Shown one piece after another: positions 6,901 to 11,535 of a stretch of 11,535 nt of DNA. A program made the position numbers and the translations under genes. The stretch comes from a candidate division TA06 bacterium DG_78 (GTDB lineage Bacteria > Hydrothermota > Tepidihabitantia > SM23-42), in the NCBI GenBank assembly GCA_001303225.1, contig LJNI01000066.1, positions 1 through 11,535 of the forward strand, read 5' to 3'. Below the pieces are notes generated by a model. The model was not told the DNA's origin. It saw only the letters and a program-made list of their open reading frames with translations, and searched no databases. Position 1 is the stretch's first letter, and each line of letters starts with the position of its first letter.

Positions 6901-7416
6901 TTTTGTTTGTTCTCTCCGCTCCCGATATTTTAATATTCCAGATACATCATCGAACATCTCTTTTGTATCTCCATGGATTATTTTCTCAATTTCTGCGAGT
7001 TCGAGAAATGAATAAGTGAGCGTTCCGGAATTTAAAAAGAGAGCTTGAATATCTTGCAGGCGACATTTTACGCGGTTTAGAAAAAATTCACTCTCTCCAG
7101 TTTTATAGAAGCGGCGTCTTATTTCAAATTCGCCACCAAATTGTGGGAAATAGTCTTCGTTCTCGATGATTACTGAAACATCGGTAAAGCTGGCATCATT
7201 TTTGGAATCAACAGATTCGTAAATTAAATCCTCCATTTTATCGCAGCGCAGAGCTTTCATGCTCTGTTCACCAAAAATCCACCTTAAGGCATCGAAGATA
7301 TTCGACTTGCCACTACCATTAGGACCGACAAATGCCGTTATTCCTGTGTTGAGCAGAATTCTTGTTTCATCACTGAATGATTTAAAACTGTATAATTTAA
7401 TTTCTTTTATTTTCAT
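3958..7416 (-). CDS. smc: Chromosome segregation SMC ATPase, divergent
   Basis: SMC dimers entrap and organise DNA, driven by ATP binding at the paired heads. This 1152-residue protein has the full layout: N-terminal head with Walker A GPNGSGKS (31-38), coiled coil about 165-500, hinge about 510-650, returning coil about 650-1000, and C-terminal head with signature LSGGQ (1053-1057), Walker B FCILDE (1077-1082) and D-loop DAPLDDANV. Several family landmarks differ. The Q-loop motif, usually close to SYSIIGQGRIE, reads TYSFLELAEIE with Leu140 in place of Gln. The usual EEAAGI is DDVSGI. The signature is SGGQRTL rather than SGGEKAL. The hinge lacks the GxxxGG pattern. Walker A, Walker B and signature residues remain, so an active ATPase is likely. 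It follows the YhaM gene by 10 bp, with only a distant GAGG as ribosome site, and overlaps the small membrane-protein frame. Confidence 0.93.
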   Translation of the reverse strand: MKIKEIKLYSFKSFSDETRILLNTGITAFVGPNGSGKSNIFDALRWIFGEQSMKALRCDKMEDLIYESVDSKNDASFTDVSVIIENEDYFPQFGGEFEIRRRFYKTGESEFFLNRVKCRLQDIQALFLNSGTLTYSFLELAEIEKIIHGDTKEMFDDVSGILKYRERREQTKRRLEVTDQDLVRLEDIISEMQRGLRSLKRQVRQTRLYQELKEEYKTLSLYIIKNQYNTTLQELARVQMQINNQESQRQAVLQKMKKLENDREVLKKEMAQIEITKKETLSHIALIDEAIRDIQNKIEVKNEEAKQITLSCARMLATIKEKEEIIHNNTKRLLDSKNTLEEIANKISHLDVTIGNERKQLEKKNEQYFALKENLKQKDEIIKGVLNKIQSSKNEAAKLQFEKENKETILSRIYEEHNTHKQELDSKIRLKKDLANQLDAVIKQQEDAVTRLEQANRKLADLEISFGELETDLQKRQEEIADCKVTIDTLNHRFKEKGSNKEIEKRFDKKTKGLLRNNLEVAEGYESVIDICLGDLLDFYLLTQFEPHDFKNLPEGRFGFINTRIAPHEKKIPEVPNDVLPITQFVKFKSKYELLQEYISNYFLTNDCKSAHELSKKYHNCGFVTREGMLFRNGIIIIEKGEIGFFKIRESLKQYQANLETLQNEILFIHEEKKRLEEEIEKMKKSIEEEKDKLFTINVTKSEHSLKLNEVTKGIEKMKQESEHLSSDQNTLKKGVESLAEQVRTIIETIQAAEQEMQGIENDKAELSNTITQVSEEIDESNSNLNEMTLESVIFEERKNSVKKTIEQLSNENQAIEKEIATLKENTEAKNLAEINKALAAFKQDLETKSQEKVEYESKLPEKLIEEFNVRQNAIYDQLTERQKTHEEMQNSIMELKYRSFQLTHKKDEHIRDTQEKFHVDLTNYIPEEVFEAEDKLAQVRGKLEKLGEVNPLSLELYESEKKRLDEFLSQRDDIITAKRNLLKSIEELDQRAQERFIGIFEQVKKEFNYVFSNFFEGGGADLILTDQDNPLTSQIEIVVRMGGKKLKTISQLSGGQRTLLAVSLLLAFYLVKPAPFCILDEIDAPLDDANVVKFNQFLRNLSQRTQVIIITHNRATMEYTDYLYGVTMEKLRQSKIISARLADLEKIGALE

Positions 7417-7426
7417 AGTATCAAAA

Positions 7427-8380
7427 TCAATCCTCTTCGTGTAAATATATTTCTCTTTCTAAAAATGGATGGTAGTCACTCCACTCCTTCTGATTTCCTC
7501 TATGTTTTTTTATCTCCTCAATCATCATTTCAACCTTTGAATCGAGATTATCTACAAAATGAAGAATTAATGCTTCTGGAAACATTGGCAGTTTTGGCGA
7601 CCCCCATTCGAATTCTCCATGATGAGACAGCATCATATGGAGCAATTTTAATTTCAATTCTTCAGGGAATTGTGAAATTGCAGCAATTTTCCTTGAGACC
7701 ATTTCATAACCGATGACGATATGACCGAGCATTTTTCCTCTTGTTGAAGTATGTATTTTTTTGGTATAGATGTATTCTTGAATTTTGCCTATATCATGAA
7801 GTAAGCCGCCAGCTATCAGAAGATCAGTATTGAGTGATGTATAAGTATCTCCCATGCCCGAGAGTAATTTTAAAACTTTCAATGTATGTACGGCTAATCC
7901 TCCAAGATAGGCATGGTGTACTCGCATCGCCGCGGGCGCTAATCGGAATTTCTCAACAAACGACTGATCATCAAAGAACATATCAATTATCTTTTTCAGA
8001 AAAGGATTAGTCACTTTCGTCCGGAATTCATCTATTTCTGCCATTATGGTATCGATATTTTCTTCACACTGTGGTAAGAAATCTGCTGGATCGATTTCAT
8101 CGTTGGCAATTTGGCTGATTGAATTTACGACAATTTCTAACTTACCATTATACTCATTGATATTTCCGGTGACAAAAACAACATCGTTGACAGAGATGGT
8201 TTTTAAATCTCCAGCCACGCTATCCCAAGCGATACCTTCAATACTACCTGTCCGGTCTGTCAATTCGAGCATTGCATAGAAACCACCATCTTTTTTTTCC
8301 TTGAGTATTTTCTTCGAGAGGATAAATTTTTCTTTAACAGTATGTCCGGATTTCAGTTCACTGACGTATTGACTCTTCAT
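7427..8380 (-). CDS. yhaM: YhaM-type 3'-5' exoribonuclease (OB fold plus HD domain)
   Basis: Members of this family, studied as YhaM in Bacillus and Cbf1 in Staphylococcus, are metal-dependent 3'-5' exonucleases acting on RNA and single-stranded DNA. At 317 residues the length is typical. Residues 1-95 form an OB-type nucleic-acid-binding domain (GFYAMLELTDRTGSIEGIAW, then GNINEYNGKLEIVV). The HD phosphohydrolase domain follows: HHAYLGGLAVHT (155-166), LLHDIGKI with His195 and Asp196, LSHHGEFEWGSP with His253-His254, and FVDNLDSK with Asp277. All expected metal ligands are present. The ATG is preceded in frame by a stop codon, which fixes the start, but no good ribosome site is seen. It lies 68 bp after the coiled-coil sensor gene and 10 bp before smc, apparently in one operon. 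Confidence 0.9.
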   Translation of the reverse strand: MKSQYVSELKSGHTVKEKFILSKKILKEKKDGGFYAMLELTDRTGSIEGIAWDSVAGDLKTISVNDVVFVTGNINEYNGKLEIVVNSISQIANDEIDPADFLPQCEENIDTIMAEIDEFRTKVTNPFLKKIIDMFFDDQSFVEKFRLAPAAMRVHHAYLGGLAVHTLKVLKLLSGMGDTYTSLNTDLLIAGGLLHDIGKIQEYIYTKKIHTSTRGKMLGHIVIGYEMVSRKIAAISQFPEELKLKLLHMMLSHHGEFEWGSPKLPMFPEALILHFVDNLDSKVEMMIEEIKKHRGNQKEWSDYHPFLEREIYLHEED

Positions 8381-8448
8381 TTTCGGTTAACAAAACAGTA
8401 TGTATGTCCTTACAATTGTTCAATTCACGGTATTTTGATTGCCTTCAG

Positions 8449-9423
8449 TTATTTCTCGGGTGTTTCTAATCGAAGGATTTTTTTCTTGATGAGCGCCAAT
8501 TTCTCGTGTAGGATACTCTCCTCTTTCTTTTCTGCTTCAAGTGCGCTACGGATTTCTTCTCTTTTCTGTGTGAGTGACTCAACTTCCTTGCTCAATTGAG
8601 TTTTCTGTTCTTTTAATGTCTCAAGTTTTTTGAGTGTTTCGGTTTCGACAGTCTTCAATTTTTCGACTGATTGAAATAGAGGATTGCTCTCTAATTCTGC
8701 CTTCTTCGTCGCATACTCTTTCTGTAGATTCGTCATTTTCTCAGTTATTTCTTCCAATCCTTTTTCTGTTTCTTCCTTTTCTTTCTTCAATGCCTGAACT
8801 TGTGGTGAAATAGTAGCTTCCTTCCGTCTGTTTAAATCTGCCACCAATTTCTTTTCGAGATTTCGATTCGACGAATACGTAATAAAGAAAATAATGAATG
8901 CAACAACGATACCAACTGCTAAGACAATTGGGTTTGGTGAGGCAGCAAGTTGACCGCTCACGATTTCTGGCTTGGCTTCGAAATAGATCGCACCGATTCT
9001 CTTCTGGCCGATTGTTATACTAAATCCACCTTCGTAGGTACCATTTTTTTCTCTCACAATACTTTCCCCAGATGTGAGAATATCTGTGTCATAGGTTTTC
9101 CCAATCATATTAGGATTACTCGAGGCGATTATCTTGTTTGTATTATCGACAAAATAGATAAATGTCATTTCAGGCTCATCACGGCGCAGACTCGTGATTA
9201 TTTCATTCAATTTTGGGCTCTCATTCATAATAATAGCGTCTTCAACAAATGCTGCATGGGCAATGGTATTACCGACACTTGTAAATCTCTTGATTGATAT
9301 TTCTTTAAGCGTGTTACTGCTGCCTGTTACTTCCTGACTGAAGAAATTCGGGCTGAGGAAAAAGAAGATTGAGAGAAAAATAACCAAGAGCAAAGGAATA
9401 AAGGAAGAGCTTGCTTTAGACAT
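8449..9423 (-). CDS. Membrane-anchored Cache-like sensor with long coiled coil
   Basis: This 324-residue protein has a clear order of parts. A signal-anchor helix (about 8-28) is followed by an extracytoplasmic domain (30-163), a second membrane helix (165-184, VLAVGIVVAFIIFFITY) and then a charged coiled coil from about 188 to the end. The outer domain shows a Cache/PAS-like pattern: TFIYFVDNTNKIIASSNPN, then IGKTYDT, then EGGFSITIGQKRIGAIYFE. Cache domains usually bind small ligands for chemoreceptors or kinases. Here no HAMP, kinase, cyclase or methyl-accepting output is visible, so the output is unknown. The ATG directly follows the PorV-like stop codon (TAAATG), and its AGGAGG ribosome site lies within the last codons of that gene, so the two are coupled. 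It could report on the envelope or act as a scaffold; both are inference. Confidence 0.75.
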   Translation of the reverse strand: MSKASSSFIPLLLVIFLSIFFFLSPNFFSQEVTGSSNTLKEISIKRFTSVGNTIAHAAFVEDAIIMNESPKLNEIITSLRRDEPEMTFIYFVDNTNKIIASSNPNMIGKTYDTDILTSGESIVREKNGTYEGGFSITIGQKRIGAIYFEAKPEIVSGQLAASPNPIVLAVGIVVAFIIFFITYSSNRNLEKKLVADLNRRKEATISPQVQALKKEKEETEKGLEEITEKMTNLQKEYATKKAELESNPLFQSVEKLKTVETETLKKLETLKEQKTQLSKEVESLTQKREEIRSALEAEKKEESILHEKLALIKKKILRLETPEK

Positions 9424-10275
9424 TTATCCTCCTAAGCTGATTGAGATACGATGACCTCCGCCGAGATCAAAATATGGTGAGTAGCAATAGTCGATGAAAA
9501 TTTTGTTTACGGTTACGCCGAATCCGACTGTTAAACCGGCGAGGATATCGAGACCACTACTGCCTGTGCTCAGTGAAGAAAGGAGTGTATTATACGACGC
9601 CTTTAAAGCAAAAACTGGTGTGATAGAATATGTTCCTCCAATTCTAAGTCCGAAGCTTGAGAGTGCAGGCTTTATAATATCCACGCCAACCCAACTGTTG
9701 CTAAAATGCTTTACTCCACCGATCGTAATTTCATAGGGGAATGTCTCTCTTTCCTCTATAAAAGGTATTATACTTGAACCGATGTTTTTTATTGCAAGGC
9801 CGATTTGTATCTCGGGCTCAGCAAGGATATAGAGTGCACCTATGTCTATGCCAGCACCGAGTGAGTACAGTGAATCGATGTTTGCATACACTGCCTTAAC
9901 AGAAATACCAAAGCCAATATCTTTGTAAACAAATCCTTTGCCAACATTGAGGTCTATATAGTGAACACCAAAACTGCCATATTCGTTTCCAAATTCATCT
10001 GTTTTTTTCATACTGCCACTGTAAAAATATCTCACGCCAATACCGATTTGGTTGCGTTCGTACCCTACAAAGCCGAAATGTGTACCACCAATATAGTTGA
10101 GATAAGATGTAGAGTAATAGGTATCGAGTGCAAATGCTAACCCACCTGGATTGTAGTGTACGCTGTATCCATCACCATAAAGACCATACCCCATTCCAGC
10201 TCGGTGTGCGATTGGATCGACGCCTAAATATTCAAAACCTATTGTTGTGACCAGAAATGCTATAAAAATTGACAC
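9424..10275 (-). CDS. PorV/PorQ-family outer-membrane beta-barrel protein
   Basis: This 283-residue protein belongs to the PorV/PorQ type of outer-membrane barrel, known in Bacteroidota from the type IX secretion system but spread widely in other phyla with unclear roles. The diagnostic N-terminus follows a short hydrophobic leader: GVDPIAHRAGMGYGLYGDGY followed by SVHYNPGGLAF, with YNPGG at 41-45. The rest is alternating amphipathic strands rich in Gly, Tyr and Ser, ending in a final strand RISISLGG. The start is GTG, with GGAGG only four bases upstream. A promoter at 10294-10321 gives a very short leader. An out-of-frame ATG at 10286 lies closer to the -10 box. The signal peptide is short and lacks early basic residues, so export is likely but less certain. 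It opens the operon and is coupled to the sensor gene. Confidence 0.85.
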   Translation of the reverse strand: MSIFIAFLVTTIGFEYLGVDPIAHRAGMGYGLYGDGYSVHYNPGGLAFALDTYYSTSYLNYIGGTHFGFVGYERNQIGIGVRYFYSGSMKKTDEFGNEYGSFGVHYIDLNVGKGFVYKDIGFGISVKAVYANIDSLYSLGAGIDIGALYILAEPEIQIGLAIKNIGSSIIPFIEERETFPYEITIGGVKHFSNSWVGVDIIKPALSSFGLRIGGTYSITPVFALKASYNTLLSSLSTGSSGLDILAGLTVGFGVTVNKIFIDYCYSPYFDLGGGHRISISLGG

Positions 10276-10293
10276 CTTACCTCCATTTAAATT

Positions 10294-10321
10294 ATTATAC
10301 TAACAATAAAAAGAAAGTCAA
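10294..10321 (-). promoter_or_regulatory. Promoter of the PorV-yhaM-smc-ftsY operon
   Basis: On the minus strand TTGACT (10321-10316) and TATAAT (10299-10294) are 16 bp apart. The -35 box overlaps the TGA stop codon of the RseC-like gene. Transcription should start near 10287, giving a leader of only about 12 bases that just holds GGAGG before the GTG at 10275. Confidence 0.8.
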
Positions 10322-10731
10322 GCACCTTTCGGATGTACAATCTCTATAACTCGGGGCAGCAATTTTTGATTTTTACTCAGAATATTATTGACAATCTTTG
10401 CGATAATCAAACCACATGCCAAGCCCACAATACCATAGGCCAGTGAATACGTATCGCTCTGCTGTGCCCCAATAAGTAAACCGGTTAAGCCGAGTATCAC
10501 TGGTAAACCAAAGAGTAAAAAGAGCGCTAAGAATCCAATCCTGCTAGAGATTTCAACGTAGACTTCGTCGCCAATGTGAGCGCCAATACTATTTTCTGCT
10601 TCAATTATTCGGTCATTACCTGATGGTCGACAGAGATAACTGGCAGAACATGTTTTGCATGCCTCACATGACTGGAGCAGCACTCGTGCAGAATAGTGCG
10701 TTGTTTCAATGACCCTACCCATTTCTTGCAT
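10318..10731 (-). CDS. RseC/MucC-like (SoxR-reducing) membrane protein
   Basis: RseC-family proteins are small inner-membrane proteins with a cysteine motif, linked to reduction of SoxR through Rnf-type complexes and to sigma-E control in Proteobacteria. This 137-residue protein has the family order. A short N-terminal domain starts GRVIET and carries Cys22, Cys25, Cys28 and Cys34 (CEACKTCSASYLC). A GDEVYVEI strand precedes two membrane helices (about 65-87 and 96-117) and a basic tail. The cysteines could bind an iron-sulfur centre, which is inference. No rnf or sigma-E gene lies nearby, so the partner is unknown. The ATG at 10731 is preferred over the ATG three codons later because TATAAT lies six bases upstream with TTGACA behind it, giving a leaderless mRNA. 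The promoter of the next operon overlaps its stop. Confidence 0.82.
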   Translation of the reverse strand: MQEMGRVIETTHYSARVLLQSCEACKTCSASYLCRPSGNDRIIEAENSIGAHIGDEVYVEISSRIGFLALFLLFGLPVILGLTGLLIGAQQSDTYSLAYGIVGLACGLIIAKIVNNILSKNQKLLPRVIEIVHPKGA

Positions 10732-10737
10732 GAGAAA

Positions 10738-10765
10738 ATTATACTATAAATCAGTGTTATGTCAA
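10738..10765 (-). promoter_or_regulatory. Consensus promoter of a leaderless gene, minus strand
   Basis: On the minus strand TTGACA (10765-10760) and TATAAT (10743-10738) are perfect consensus boxes 16 bp apart. Six bases separate the -10 box from the ATG at 10731, so the transcript should start on or next to the start codon. There is no room for a ribosome-binding site. Confidence 0.85.
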
Positions 10766-10802
10766 TCTTTCGTGTGTAGGCAGCGCAAAACGTACTATGG
10801 TC

Positions 10803-10830
10803 TTGACATTCACGGGTATCTCGTTATAAT
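10803..10830 (+). promoter_or_regulatory. Consensus promoter of the right-hand PorV/PorQ-like gene
   Basis: TTGACA (10803-10808) and TATAAT (10825-10830) are 16 bp apart. The transcript carries about 24 leader bases, with GGAGG (10850-10854) six bases before ATG. It is divergent from the promoter at 10738-10765, and the two -35 boxes are 37 bp apart. Confidence 0.85.
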
Positions 10831-10860
10831 AGAGCAGTTTAAGTTAGATGGAGGTTGTTC

Positions 10861-11535
10861 ATGCGTAATATTTGGGCCTTTTTTATTCTCTGCTGTTCGC
10901 TTGCTTTTGCTGTCCAGCGTCCTGGAGCGGTTTTTTTGATGATCTGGCCAGGAGCACGTGCAACAGCTTTAAGTGGTTCATTTTCAGCAACTGCTGATGA
11001 TGCCACAGCCTGCTACTATAATCAGGCAGGACTTGCATTTATGGAACAAACAGTCATATCACTACAACATGCCCCGTGGCTTCGTGGTCTTTACCCTGAT
11101 ATGTATTACGAATATGCTGGCATTACCAAGCCATTCAAGGTAGGAACATTTGGTTTGAATATAATTTATCTCACAACCGGCGAAACCGATGTACGTAATT
11201 TCGAAGGTGTGTATCTCGGAAGATATACAACGTTCGACATCTCGGTTGGCTTAAATTATGGATTCAAATTAAAACCAAATTTAGGGCTCGGGATTGGTTG
11301 GAAGTTTATATATTCATACCTTGTTCCGCCGTGGGTATGGAATAGAATGCCTGAATTAGGCATCCAGAGTGGTGGTATTGGTGTAACCTATGCCTTTGAC
11401 GTCGGCGTTCTCTACAAACCATGGCCATTCTTATCTTTGGCATCAGCCTTACAAAATATTGGTCCTAATATCAGCTATACTGAGAGTGGAGCATCTGATC
11501 CGCTTCCCTATACCTTGCGGCTCGGTCTGAGATTC
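10861..11535 (+). CDS. PorV/PorQ-family outer-membrane barrel, partial at 3' end
   Basis: An open frame of 225 codons runs off the right edge. It begins with a good signal peptide, MRNIWAFFILCCSLAFA, with probable cleavage after residue 17. It then shows the family signature LMIWPGARATALSGSFSATA followed by DDATACYYNQAGLAF, where the usual YNPAG has Gln55 in place of Pro. Alternating strands with many aromatic residues and glycines follow, for example GLNIIYLTTGETDV and GLGIGWKFIYSYLVPPWVW. It is predicted to sit in the outer membrane as a barrel. It is a distant relative of the protein encoded at 9424-10275, not a recent copy. Start, GGAGG site and consensus promoter are all clear. Whether it belongs to a type IX-like secretion system cannot be judged, since no other component is present here. 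Confidence 0.88.
   Translation, partial: MRNIWAFFILCCSLAFAVQRPGAVFLMIWPGARATALSGSFSATADDATACYYNQAGLAFMEQTVISLQHAPWLRGLYPDMYYEYAGITKPFKVGTFGLNIIYLTTGETDVRNFEGVYLGRYTTFDISVGLNYGFKLKPNLGLGIGWKFIYSYLVPPWVWNRMPELGIQSGGIGVTYAFDVGVLYKPWPFLSLASALQNIGPNISYTESGASDPLPYTLRLGLRF

Noticed and set aside
8381..8448. Possible promoter before yhaM (minus strand TTGAAC at 8423-8418, TACTGT at 8400-8395, 17 bp apart)
   Set aside because: The -10 box matches consensus at only three positions, so it is not listed as a feature, though an internal promoter remains possible.
1..11535. CRISPR array, tRNA, rRNA, insertion sequence or defence system
   Set aside because: No regularly spaced repeats, cloverleaf, transposase motif or nuclease-toxin pair was found. 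The gene set is housekeeping and envelope functions.

Overview
This window is an ordinary-looking chromosomal segment from a Gram-negative (outer-membrane-bearing) bacterium. It has AT-rich intergenic spacers, consensus sigma70-type promoters and tightly packed genes. Two beta-barrel proteins of the PorV/PorQ type, an RseC-like protein, a YhaM-type nuclease and a divergent SMC suggest an uncultured lineage such as candidate division WOR-3 or a relative. That assignment is inferred from gene content only. No transposase, phage gene, CRISPR array, tRNA or rRNA is visible.

Left part (1-2923, plus strand): two hairpin terminators close unseen upstream transcription. Then come a glyoxalase-II-like metallo-hydrolase (227-766), a short frame-broken coding remnant (763-922), a small nine-cysteine protein (961-1353) ending in a terminator hairpin, an unrecognised 172-residue protein (1440-1958), and an EamA/DMT-family transporter (2027-2923). 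A 36-nt perfect-ended palindrome (2965-3000) separates this block from the convergent genes.

Right part (3040-10275, minus strand, read right to left): one apparent operon runs PorV/PorQ-like protein, membrane-anchored Cache-like sensor with a long coiled coil, YhaM-type 3'-5' exoribonuclease, SMC, a previously uncalled 38-codon single-pass membrane protein, and FtsY. Start and stop codons abut or overlap at several junctions, so translational coupling is likely. The operon joins envelope biogenesis, RNA turnover, chromosome organisation and SRP-dependent membrane targeting. Upstream of it an RseC-like gene (10318-10731) is read on the same strand. Divergent from that is a second PorV/PorQ-like gene (10861 onward), cut by the window edge.

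The most interesting signals are these: (i) several promoters place TATAAT only 5-6 nt before ATG, implying leaderless mRNAs, alongside Shine-Dalgarno-led genes; (ii) a small membrane protein overlaps both smc and ftsY; (iii) the SMC lacks the usual Q-loop glutamine and hinge glycines; (iv) an orphan Cache-like coiled-coil sensor sits in the operon; (v) a short gene looks broken by one base. I see no defence system or other complete novel multi-gene system.
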